The notes beneath the pieces were generated by a model. That model had not been told where the DNA came from, searched no databases, and saw nothing but the letters and a program-made list of their open reading frames with translations. Below, piece by piece: positions 1-5,092 of a stretch of DNA of 5,699 nt; position 1 is the first letter of the stretch; each line of letters opens with the position of its first letter. The stretch is from NCBI GenBank assembly GCA_027483425.1, contig JAIXUR010000196.1, forward strand, positions 1-5,699, given 5' to 3'. Source of the stretch: Cyanobacteriota bacterium (lineage in GTDB: Bacteria; Cyanobacteriota; Cyanobacteriia; Phormidesmidales; Phormidesmidaceae). The position numbers were made by a program, and so were the translations under genes.

Positions 1-60
1 GGCCCAGAGTTCAGTGGCCCAGAGTTCAGTAGCCCAGAGTTCAGTAGCCCAGAGTTCAGT
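1..60 (+). repeat. 15-bp tandem repeat, four copies, coding AQSSV
   Basis: Four head-to-tail copies of a 15-bp unit (1-15, 16-30, 31-45, 46-60) differ only at the first base (g or a); a fifth, degenerate copy begins at 61. The unit is a multiple of three and stays in frame, encoding AQSSV each time. The array reaches base 1, so its true length is unknown. Near identity between copies suggests recent slippage expansion. Confidence 0.9.
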
Positions 61-1246
61 GGCCCAGGAGTCTTTGAATCTGGGAACTTCACCCCGTCCC
101 CAGGCCCAGTCGCCCGCGGCGGTAGCCGGGGTCAGTCCCACAGCCGCTCCGGGTTCTGTCTCCTCCGCCCAGAACGGCCAGGCCACTGCTCAGCCTGCCA
201 TCACCCAGGCTTCTGGGCCCAGTCCTAACCCCACGGCCTCAGCCCCTACCGATACGGCCACCGGCCTGGGTGCCCCGACAGCGGCCAACATTGCTCGCAG
301 CTACCCCATTAGCCCGGCCCGGCATCAGGGATACAGTGCGCGGCTCAACCAGCCCGCCCCCATGCTCACCACGTCAGTCTCAGATGCCCCTGGTGCCCAG
401 GCCGTACGACTCCATGGCGAGGCCCCCGCCCAAACGACCGCCGCCGCCCCTAACCCGACGCCAGCCTTGGCTCCAACAGCCACCACACCGGCCCCCACGG
501 CCCCCGACTCAGTCCAGGCCAGCACCAGTCCCGCTCCTACCATCGCCCAGCCCAGTCCCTCAGCGCCACCTAGCGGGGCCGCAGCGGGCCAGGCGGTAAC
601 CCCCAGCGCCCAGGCCACGCAGCCTGAAGGCCTTGGCACGGCACAGGTGACGACTCAGCCTCAACCCGCGATCGCCCCACCCGAGAGCCTACCCCTCAAT
701 CAAGTTGGCCCTCGCGTTAGCCCCCCTCGCACCCCCCTTGTGCCCAGTCAAGTATCCCCAGGCGCTAGCGTGCCAACCCCAACCGCCCAGGCACCAAGAC
801 CCAACCTGTCCTCCCTGCCTGGGGTAGCATCCCCAGGCAGTACCCCAGAAGGTGCTCCATCAAGTTATCCAGGGGCCACCCAGATCCTGCAACGGCACCT
901 GGGTCAGGCCAATCCAGCGTCCATTAATCCCCAAGCTCAGACTATCAAAGGGCAGCCGACGACCTATTGCTTGTCCAACCGGGCGCTTTCCCCAGATCCC
1001 GAGGCCACCGCCCAAGACTGGAATGGAATGCAGCCTAAAGACGATGGGGCAGAGTCCGGTGAACCTGGGCAGGTGGGTCGGCAGGTGCCCGCTGAGCCAA
1101 CCCTAGCAGCTATCCATTGTCCTGGTGAATCGGCTACCGATGACGCCGCCACCTTAGCCGCCCCAGGCTCTGACGCCCTGGACTCTGACGCCCTGGACTC
1201 TGACGTCGCCACCCCAGATCAGACACCTGTTCTACGTCAAGACTAG
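2..1246 (+). CDS. Pro/Ala/Ser/Thr/Gln-rich low-complexity protein, C-terminal part (5' end outside window)
   Basis: The reading frame is open from base 2 (414 codons shown) and ends at TAG 1244-1246. The GTG at 14 is the valine of an AQSSV pentapeptide that already repeats from the window edge, so it is an in-repeat codon and not a convincing start; the gene almost certainly begins upstream. The visible protein opens with four AQSSV-type copies, then runs for about 300 residues of Pro, Ala, Ser, Thr and Gln with no predicted secondary structure or membrane segment. The last ~75 residues turn acidic and include a DALDS duplication. Only two cysteines and one tryptophan are seen, all in the C-terminal third. 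Such composition is typical of a disordered linker, surface stalk or envelope-spanning segment, but the domain that would define function is not in view. The long frame, heavy C bias on the plus strand and a clear stop support coding. I do not recognise the family. Confidence 0.65.
   Translation, partial: AQSSVAQSSVAQSSVAQSSVAQESLNLGTSPRPQAQSPAAVAGVSPTAAPGSVSSAQNGQATAQPAITQASGPSPNPTASAPTDTATGLGAPTAANIARSYPISPARHQGYSARLNQPAPMLTTSVSDAPGAQAVRLHGEAPAQTTAAAPNPTPALAPTATTPAPTAPDSVQASTSPAPTIAQPSPSAPPSGAAAGQAVTPSAQATQPEGLGTAQVTTQPQPAIAPPESLPLNQVGPRVSPPRTPLVPSQVSPGASVPTPTAQAPRPNLSSLPGVASPGSTPEGAPSSYPGATQILQRHLGQANPASINPQAQTIKGQPTTYCLSNRALSPDPEATAQDWNGMQPKDDGAESGEPGQVGRQVPAEPTLAAIHCPGESATDDAATLAAPGSDALDSDALDSDVATPDQTPVLRQD
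668..675. repeat. HIP1 octamer GCGATCGC
   Basis: Highly iterated palindrome characteristic of many cyanobacterial genomes; this copy is inside the low-complexity gene. Confidence 0.9.
1171..1200 (+). repeat. 15-bp tandem duplication near the 3' end of the low-complexity gene
   Basis: Two perfect copies of tgacgccctggactc lie at 1171-1185 and 1186-1200, followed by a partial third copy (tgacg at 1201). They encode the acidic pentapeptide DALDS twice, then D. Like the array at the left edge the unit is 15 bp and in frame, so both ends of this gene show the same mode of pentapeptide duplication. Confidence 0.85.
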
Positions 1247-1256
1247 GCCATTTTTA

Positions 1257-1279
1257 CTAGTCGATAAAGTCTAGTCGAT
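1257..1279. repeat. Direct repeat CTAGTCGAT x2
   Basis: Two perfect 9-bp copies (1257-1265 and 1271-1279) with a 14-bp period lie just after the stop codon of the low-complexity gene and a run of five T (1251-1255). They could be a tandem binding site upstream of the hydrolase gene or a chance duplication; nothing else in the sequence decides. Confidence 0.4.
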
Positions 1280-1289
1280 GGCACTGAGG

Positions 1290-1353
1290 GGATAGGACGG
1301 CTCCCCTGGCATAGGCTATGGTGAGGTAAGCCAGACCTAGGGCCATCCTATCC
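1290..1353 (+). promoter_or_regulatory. Possible structured leader ahead of the hydrolase gene
   Basis: GGATAGGA (1290-1297) is perfectly complementary to TCCTATCC (1346-1353). Nested inside are CTGGC (1306-1310) with GCCAG (1331-1335) and the small palindrome CATAG-G-CTATG (1310-1320). The 3' arm ends ten bases before the ATG at 1364. I see no Shine-Dalgarno sequence between the arm and the start. The structure could affect translation or serve as an operator; it matches no riboswitch class I know. Confidence 0.25.
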
Positions 1354-1363
1354 AAGACACACG

Positions 1364-2191
1364 ATGCAGTTGCACTGGGAAACACAGGGCCAGGGCTTCC
1401 CGATTCTCTGCCTCCACGGGCACCCAGGGTCGGCCAAGACCATGACGGTGTTTATGGTGGGGCTGAGCGATCGCTACCAAACCCTGGCCCCTGACCTGCG
1501 CGGCTACGGCGCTAGCCGCACCCGCTCGCCCTTTGAGCTCGAAGACAGCCTGATCGACCTGATTGAATTATTGGATACCCAGGGCATCGATCGCTGCCTG
1601 GTACTGGGCTGGTCCCTAGGGGGCATCCTGGCCATCGAGTTGGCCCTGCGCTACCCCGAACGGGTAGCCGGGCTGGTTCTGATTGCCACGGCTGCTCGCC
1701 CGGTCGGAGCCCATCCGCCCCCATCCTGGCTTGAGTTGATCAACACCGGGCTGGGGTCGATTTTGAATGTGTTAGCCCCTGGCAATCCCTGGGTCGTCCG
1801 GGGGCTGGGGCCGCGATCGCTCTATCGCTACCTGCTTAGGCAGCACACCCCCCAGGCCTACCACCACCTGGCCAAAGCAGGCTTTTGGGCCTACCTGGGC
1901 ACCTCACCCCTGGCCCACCGTGCCCTCAACCGCGCCCTGGCCCGCCGCTACAATCGCCTACCCGACCTGGGTGCGATTACTGTGCCCTGCCTGGTCCTTT
2001 GCGGAGCCGAAGACTGCCATATCACCGCCCAGGCCAGCCTCGAAACCGCCGCTCACCTGCCCAGGGCCGAAAGCCACTGCTACCCAAACACTGCCCACCT
2101 ACTGCCCTGGGAAATTCCCGAGCAGTTAATTGAGGATATCCATTATTGGCTAGAGCGCCATGGGGAAGCCCTAGGCATGGTCAGTAGATAG
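1364..2191 (+). CDS. Alpha/beta-fold hydrolase
   Basis: Complete 275-residue protein, a normal length for a single-domain alpha/beta hydrolase. The oxyanion-hole motif LHGHPGS is at residues 17-23, the strand-and-turn APDLRGYGAS at 42-51, and the nucleophile elbow GWSLGG at 82-87 makes Ser84 the nucleophile. VLCGAEDCHIT (211-221) supplies Asp217 and NTAHLLPWE (242-250) supplies His245, so the triad is intact. A lid-like insertion lies at about 112-200. No signal peptide or membrane anchor is visible, so it is probably cytoplasmic. The fold covers esterases, lipases, haloperoxidase-like and C-C bond hydrolases, and the substrate cannot be read from sequence. The ATG at 1364 places the first beta strand at the usual distance before the HG motif; there is no clear ribosome binding site, which is common in cyanobacteria. 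It stands alone: the upstream gene ends 117 bp earlier and the downstream gene is convergent. Confidence 0.93.
   Translation: MQLHWETQGQGFPILCLHGHPGSAKTMTVFMVGLSDRYQTLAPDLRGYGASRTRSPFELEDSLIDLIELLDTQGIDRCLVLGWSLGGILAIELALRYPERVAGLVLIATAARPVGAHPPPSWLELINTGLGSILNVLAPGNPWVVRGLGPRSLYRYLLRQHTPQAYHHLAKAGFWAYLGTSPLAHRALNRALARRYNRLPDLGAITVPCLVLCGAEDCHITAQASLETAAHLPRAESHCYPNTAHLLPWEIPEQLIEDIHYWLERHGEALGMVSR
1467..1474. repeat. HIP1 octamer GCGATCGC
   Basis: Copy inside the hydrolase gene, encoding part of the Ser35-Asp36-Arg37-Tyr38 stretch. Confidence 0.9.
1813..1820. repeat. HIP1 octamer GCGATCGC
   Basis: Second copy inside the hydrolase gene, in the lid-region coding sequence around Pro150-Ser152. 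Confidence 0.9.
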
Positions 2192-2234
2192 ACAACCTAG
2201 GAGACCTCTGGGCAACAAGATACCCCAATGGAGG

Positions 2235-2257
2235 GGCCCAGGGTCTGCGCCCTGGCC
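2235..2257 (+). terminator. Candidate hairpin downstream of the hydrolase gene
   Basis: GGCCCAGGG (2235-2243) pairs with CCCTGGCC (2250-2257) around a six-base loop, with one bulged C. It lies 44 bp after the hydrolase stop in the convergent gap. The nearest T run (five T at 2279-2283) is 21 bases further on, so this is not a textbook intrinsic terminator. It may still act as a 3' stability structure. Confidence 0.3.
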
Positions 2258-2283
2258 AGGCATCAAACATCTCCGGTATTTTT

Positions 2284-2347
2284 GTGGCCACAACTGTCCT
2301 CACCAGCATGAAAGCCAGTTATGGATCCAGGTGTTAGGACTGGCCAC
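2284..2347 (-). repeat. Imperfect inverted repeat spanning the DUF1816 stop codon
   Basis: GTGGCCA (2284-2290), then GTCCT (2296-2300) and CACC (2301-2304), is mirrored by GGTG (2330-2333), AGGAC (2336-2340) and TGGCCAC (2341-2347). The arms match apart from a five-base insertion on the left and two bases on the right. It overlaps the stop codon of the minus-strand gene and could form its 3' mRNA structure; there is no T tract tight against it on that strand. Confidence 0.25.
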
Positions 2348-2627
2348 CAAAGGCCGGCGTCGAGAAGCCCCCCGCAGGGGTATCCCACTCGTCGGTAATG
2401 GTGAGCTGAGCTGGGTAACCGCACAGAGACACCATGGTCTGAATATTTTGGGCTCCTTCCTGCTCCAGGTCTTCGATATAGCCACCCTTGGCCGCCATGG
2501 CCTCCAGTTCGCTATCGAAAGGCCCAAAGTAGTAGGTACAGGCGGGCTGGTTGGTCTTGATCTCTATCCACCAGGCTTTCCCCCGGCCAAATAAGTTACC
2601 TAAAAAGCGACCCAAAACGTTATTCAT
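2334..2627 (-). CDS. DUF1816 domain-containing small protein
   Basis: A 97-residue protein that closely resembles my memory of the cyanobacterial DUF1816 family. The core reads WWIEIKT (19-25), CTYYFGPFDS (30-39), GYIEDLEQEGA (49-59) and LTIT (75-78), filling nearly the whole length. The molecular function of the family is unknown to me. There is no signal peptide; a short Gly/Phe-rich start (VLGRFLGNLFGRG, 4-16) precedes the domain and the tail after residue 80 looks flexible. I chose the ATG at 2627 over a TTG at 2681, because the TTG lies inside the terminator-like hairpin 2676-2713 and the extra residues add nothing to the domain. The gene follows the rlmB-like gene on the same strand, with the hairpin between them, so it may have its own promoter in the 48 bases 2628-2675; no convincing -35/-10 pair is seen there. 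It converges on the hydrolase gene. Confidence 0.9.
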   Translation of the reverse strand: MNNVLGRFLGNLFGRGKAWWIEIKTNQPACTYYFGPFDSELEAMAAKGGYIEDLEQEGAQNIQTMVSLCGYPAQLTITDEWDTPAGGFSTPAFGGQS

Positions 2628-2675
2628 AAGATTTTGCCTATCTGCCTGGTTACTAAAGTCAGAGAGTACACTTCC

Positions 2676-2713
2676 AAACAAACCAGGGGCAATTCTAAAG
2701 CCCCTGTTTGTTT
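2676..2713 (-). terminator. Bidirectional intrinsic terminator-like hairpin at the end of the rlmB-like gene
   Basis: The left arm aaacaaaccaggggc (2676-2690) and right arm gcccctgtttgttt (2700-2713) pair over 14 bp with a single bulged C, around a nine-base loop. Read on the minus strand the GC core is followed by GGTTTGTTT; read on the plus strand it is followed by TTTGTTTATAC. Both directions therefore have the GC stem plus T-rich tail of an intrinsic terminator. The stop codon of the methyltransferase gene (2695-2697) sits in the loop, so termination would be almost immediate after translation ends. It would largely separate the downstream DUF1816 gene from rlmB transcription. Confidence 0.6.
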
Positions 2714-4317
2714 ATACTGTCTTGCCTTTGATTTTGCAAAGAGGAAATTTGTAGCTGCGCCACCCATTGATGACGATAGATCTCATAGAGCGCCATGCCT
2801 GTAGCCACCGATGCATTTAGGCTAGGAACCGTTCCCCGCAGTGGAATTGACACCAGCGTGTCGCAGCTCTGCTGTACGCTCAGGCTCAACCCGCTCCCCT
2901 CAGCCCCGACCACAATGACCGTGGGGCGATCGAAGGTAGTGCGATGCACCGGCTGACTCGCCTCCGAAGCCAGGCCATAAATCCAAAATCCCTTTTCCTT
3001 CAGGGTGTCGAGGCCACGCTTGAGGTTCACCACTCGCGCCACTGGCAGATGCTCTAGGGCTCCGGCGGCCACCTTAGCGACGGCGGCCGTCACCCCCACC
3101 GCCCGACGTTGGGGAATCACCATGCCCTGGGCTCCTAGGGCCTCGGCCGTGCGAATAATGGCCCCCAGATTGTGGGGATCAGTAATACCATCGGCAGCAA
3201 TAATGACCGGTAGCTTGGTCGCCGCGAGGGCGGCCTCAATCATCTCATCGAGATCGTGGTAAGGATGGGACGCCGCCTGGGCCGCAATGCCCTGGTGGCT
3301 CGCTCCAGCGGTAATCTGATTCAACCGTAGGGTATCGACCTCGTCGATGACTGCGCCATTGGCTTTGGCCTCATCAATCAGCGACAGAAACCGGGGATCA
3401 TAGCGAATACGAGCATTAACCCAGACCCGGTTCAGAGGTCGCTGGGCCTGGAGAGCAGCTTCGACCGCATGGCGGCCATAGATCAGATCGCTTTCGTCCT
3501 GAACATCGTCTCCATCCCCCACCAGGGGATCCATCAGGGCTAATTTGTGGGACGAATCAGTGGCTGAGCGATGCCGGAACTCATGCCGAGCCGGGTCTCG
3601 AACGCCTTGCGAATCACCCCCCTGGTACCGAGAACTACCGTTGCTATAGCGAGGCTTACCATCGTCCTGGCGAGGCTTGTTGCCCTCGTAGCGAGGTTTA
3701 CCCCCGTCGTACCGAGGCTTGCTGCCCTCGTAGCGAGGCTTGCCATCGTCATACCGGGGTTTATCCCCGTCATAACGGGGCTTATCGTCTTTGTAACGCG
3801 GTTTGTCACCGTCGTAGCGAGGTTTACTGCCTTGGTAGCGCGGCTTATCACCGTCTTGGCGGGGTCTACTGCCTTCATACCGGGGCTTGTCACCGTCGTA
3901 GCGAGGTTTACTGCCCTGGTAGCGCGGCTTATCACCCTCCTGGCGGGGTCTGCTGTCGTCATAGCGGGGCTTGTCGCCGTCGTAGCGAGGCCGATCGTCG
4001 TTGTAGCGTGGTTTACCCTCGTCGTAGCGAGGTTTGCTGCCCTGGTAGCGCGGATTGCCGTCAGCCTGACGGGGCTTGCTACCGTCGTAACGGGGTTTAC
4101 CCTCGTCGTAGCGGGGCTTACTGCCGTCGTAGCGCGGCTTGCCATCCGCTGGCCGAGGCTTACCCTCGTCGTAGCGGGGTTTAGGTTTACTCCCCTCGTA
4201 GCGGGGTTTGCCATCCGCTGGCCGAGGCTTACCCCCTTGATAGCCCCCGTAGGACTGGCGAGGCTCCGAGCCGGAGGAGCGTTTGGGGTTGTTGCGGGAG
4301 GGCTTTTGAGGCGGCAT
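2695..4317 (-). CDS. rlmB: 23S rRNA (guanosine-2'-O)-methyltransferase, RlmB/TrmH family, with long N-terminal heptad-repeat region
   Basis: The 540-residue protein has two parts. Residues 1-29 are basic and Ser/Gly-rich, 30-227 form 28 seven-residue repeats (KPRYDGS-like), and 228-275 are a linker. The catalytic part follows: a substrate-binding domain from IYGRHAVEAAL (279-289), then a SpoU/TrmH knotted domain. Motif 1 is DPHNLGAIIRTAEALGA (380-396) with Asn383 and the likely catalytic Arg389; motif 2 is VVGAEGSGLS (469-478); motif 3 is SIPLRGTVPSLNASVATGMA (490-509) with Asn501. The knot binds S-adenosylmethionine at a dimer interface. E. coli RlmB (about 243 residues) makes Gm2251 in the 23S peptidyl-transferase centre, and this catalytic part (~265 residues) looks orthologous; other SpoU targets cannot be excluded. 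ATG 4317 is preferred to TTG 4332 because AGG lies seven bases upstream. The coding end overlaps a terminator-like hairpin. Assignment is sure for the family, good for RlmB. Confidence 0.93.
   Translation of the reverse strand: MPPQKPSRNNPKRSSGSEPRQSYGGYQGGKPRPADGKPRYEGSKPKPRYDEGKPRPADGKPRYDGSKPRYDEGKPRYDGSKPRQADGNPRYQGSKPRYDEGKPRYNDDRPRYDGDKPRYDDSRPRQEGDKPRYQGSKPRYDGDKPRYEGSRPRQDGDKPRYQGSKPRYDGDKPRYKDDKPRYDGDKPRYDDGKPRYEGSKPRYDGGKPRYEGNKPRQDDGKPRYSNGSSRYQGGDSQGVRDPARHEFRHRSATDSSHKLALMDPLVGDGDDVQDESDLIYGRHAVEAALQAQRPLNRVWVNARIRYDPRFLSLIDEAKANGAVIDEVDTLRLNQITAGASHQGIAAQAASHPYHDLDEMIEAALAATKLPVIIAADGITDPHNLGAIIRTAEALGAQGMVIPQRRAVGVTAAVAKVAAGALEHLPVARVVNLKRGLDTLKEKGFWIYGLASEASQPVHRTTFDRPTVIVVGAEGSGLSLSVQQSCDTLVSIPLRGTVPSLNASVATGMALYEIYRHQWVAQLQISSLQNQRQDSINKQGL
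3637..4230 (-). repeat. 21-bp tandem array, 28 copies, coding KPRYDGS-type heptapeptides
   Basis: Read on the minus strand, 28 consecutive 21-bp units (plus one inserted KP dipeptide in the third) encode heptads of the form K/R-P-R-Y-(D/E/Q)-(G/D/E)-(G/S/D). Position 3 is always Arg and position 2 always Pro. Position 4 is Tyr in 22 copies, Gln in four and Pro in two. The copies vary at synonymous sites and at positions 5-7, so most of the array is not brand new. A degenerate 29th unit (SSRYQGG) follows. Because 21 is divisible by three, other frames through the array also stay open on both strands. Confidence 0.95.
3803..3955 (-). repeat. Higher-order 84-bp duplication within the heptad array
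   Basis: Bases 3803-3871 and 3887-3955 match at 65 of 69 positions with a period of exactly 84 bp, which is four heptads. Both carry the same order of variant units (PRQ, then PRYQGS, then PRYDGD). Neighbouring single heptads are much less alike, so a four-unit block was duplicated as one piece more recently than the array arose. Confidence 0.8.
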
Positions 4318-4500
4318 GGTCAAACCTGACAAGGACTAGAAAAATCGACAAACGTTCGATCAGAAGCCCTAGGCTAGCACGCCTTACCCACTCCCCTCAG
4401 CTCTCCCATTCCTAACCGCCTGGTAGCTACGGGCCACCCACAGAGATCAAGGCAACCTGAATCAACGCTTTCAGGGGCTCAAAGTACCATGGGGCGGTCT

Positions 4501-4508
4501 GCGATCGC
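4501..4508. repeat. HIP1 octamer GCGATCGC
   Basis: The only intergenic copy in the window, in the gap between the divergent methyltransferase and regulator genes. Confidence 0.9.
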
Positions 4509-4660
4509 CAGGGCACTAGATCCCGCCAAGCCGCTCAAACCCAGTGCTGAGGGCATTTAACCCACGATCCGAAAAGAATCTTAAGTTTTGGGCATTCGGT
4601 ACCACCGTCACCACCAGGTTCGGAATAATCCTTCACAATGGGAAGCGACATCCCCATATT

Positions 4661-4664
4661 GGAG
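4661..4664 (+). promoter_or_regulatory. Ribosome binding site deciding the HxlR start
   Basis: GGAG lies eight bases before the ATG at 4673 but only two before the ATG at 4667, so the second ATG is the better start. Confidence 0.6.
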
Positions 4665-4672
4665 TGATGCCA

Positions 4673-5044
4673 ATGGCTTACTCATCTAACGGCCCAAAGC
4701 TCGAATGCCCAGTTCACCTGGTGCTGTCCTACATTGGCAGTAAATGGGCCATCCTGATCTTGCGGGAGCTGTTCTACGGTAATCGCCGCACCAACGAATT
4801 TTTGTCAGCCCTGCCTGGCATTAGCACTAAAACCCTGACCGCCCGCCTCCGGGAGCTAGAAAGCTATGGTCTAGTCAATCGCACGGTATTTCCCGAAGTA
4901 CCGCCCCGGGTGGAGTACTCTCTCACCTCCAAGGGGCGAGAGGTGCAGCCGATCATGGCAGCCTTCAACCAGGTCGGGCAACAGTGGTTGGTGCATAGCC
5001 CCACAGGCACCCCGGCAACGGTCTACGGCCCCAGGGGGCACTAA
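4673..5044 (+). CDS. HxlR-family winged helix-turn-helix transcriptional regulator
   Basis: A 123-residue DNA-binding protein of the usual HxlR length. The family signature is complete: LECPVHLVLSYIGSKWAILIL (10-30), RRTNEFLSALPGIS (38-51), recognition helix TKTLTARLRELESYGLV (52-68) and the wing VFPEVPPRVEYSLTSKG (72-88). HxlR proteins bind palindromic sites as dimers and many sense electrophiles or oxidants. The single cysteine, Cys12, occupies the conserved N-terminal position that is redox-active in members such as HypR, so thiol sensing is a reasonable inference. The last ~20 residues (after W109) are probably flexible. The frame is open back to a GTG at 4544, but those 43 residues are not part of the family, and GGAG at 4661 supports ATG 4673. 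Its target is not evident: the divergent neighbour is a housekeeping rRNA methyltransferase, so autoregulation or a distant target is likely. Confidence 0.93.
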   Translation: MAYSSNGPKLECPVHLVLSYIGSKWAILILRELFYGNRRTNEFLSALPGISTKTLTARLRELESYGLVNRTVFPEVPPRVEYSLTSKGREVQPIMAAFNQVGQQWLVHSPTGTPATVYGPRGH

Positions 5045-5048
5045 ACCC

Positions 5049-5074
5049 TCTCCCTAACCCCCGTCTCCCTAACC
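5049..5074. repeat. Direct repeat TCTCCCTAACC x2 in the convergent gap
   Basis: Two perfect 11-bp copies (5049-5059 and 5064-5074) with a 15-bp period fill most of the 45 bp between two convergent genes. The C-rich CCCTAACC style resembles short dispersed intergenic repeats common in cyanobacteria, but one locus cannot prove that. Confidence 0.5.
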
Positions 5075-5079
5075 ATCGG

Positions 5080-5092
5080 TGACCTGCGGTCA
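5080..5092. terminator. Short dyad over the DUF4327-like stop codon
   Basis: TGACC (5080-5084) and GGTCA (5088-5092) form a five-base stem with a three-base loop, including the stop codon of the minus-strand gene. No T tract follows on either strand, so termination activity is doubtful. Confidence 0.15.

Larger units (their letters stand above)
4318..4672. other. Divergent intergenic region between the rlmB-like and HxlR-type genes
   Basis: This 355-bp stretch must hold the promoters of both flanking genes, but I see no strong -35/-10 pair. AATAAT (4624-4629) is a possible -10 for the regulator gene without a good -35. TCCGAA (4568-4573) and TTCGGA (4619-4624) form an inverted pair, with another TTCGG at 4595-4599 and the palindrome GGTACC at 4598-4603; an autoregulatory operator could sit here. 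A HIP1 octamer is at 4501. A 23-codon frame at 4489-4560 is too weak to call. Confidence 0.4.

Noticed and set aside
325..639. A 104-codon minus-strand frame within the low-complexity gene, and similar frames at 270-599, 852-1106 and 964-1212
   Set aside because: GC-rich, stop-poor sequence yields long shadow frames; these have no domain, and the plus-strand frame from base 2 is longer and carries the in-frame repeats.
2628..2681. N-terminal extension of the DUF1816 gene from TTG 2681
   Set aside because: The TTG lies within the terminator-like hairpin and the DUF1816 core begins well after the ATG at 2627.
3540..4214. A second minus-strand frame of 224 codons through the same array
   Set aside because: Out-of-frame shadow of the same 21-bp periodicity, with no recognisable domain and full overlap with the real gene.
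3637..4230. The regular array as a CRISPR
   Set aside because: The period is 21 bp with no separate unique spacers, and the units are coding heptads in frame with a methyltransferase.
3571..4329. A 252-codon plus-strand frame antisense to the heptad array, coding a hydrophobic VVARFTALVAR-like repeat
   Set aside because: It exists because a 21-bp repeat without stops stays open in several frames. The minus strand frame continues into a well conserved methyltransferase, while this one has no domain and ends with the array.
4489..4560. A 23-codon plus-strand frame starting at ATG 4489
   Set aside because: Short, with a poorly spaced AGGGG 11 bases upstream and no known similarity; it includes the HIP1 octamer, which makes a chance frame likely.
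4544..4672. N-terminal extension of the HxlR gene from GTG 4544
   Set aside because: The added 43 residues do not belong to the family, and GGAG at 4661 fits ATG 4673.
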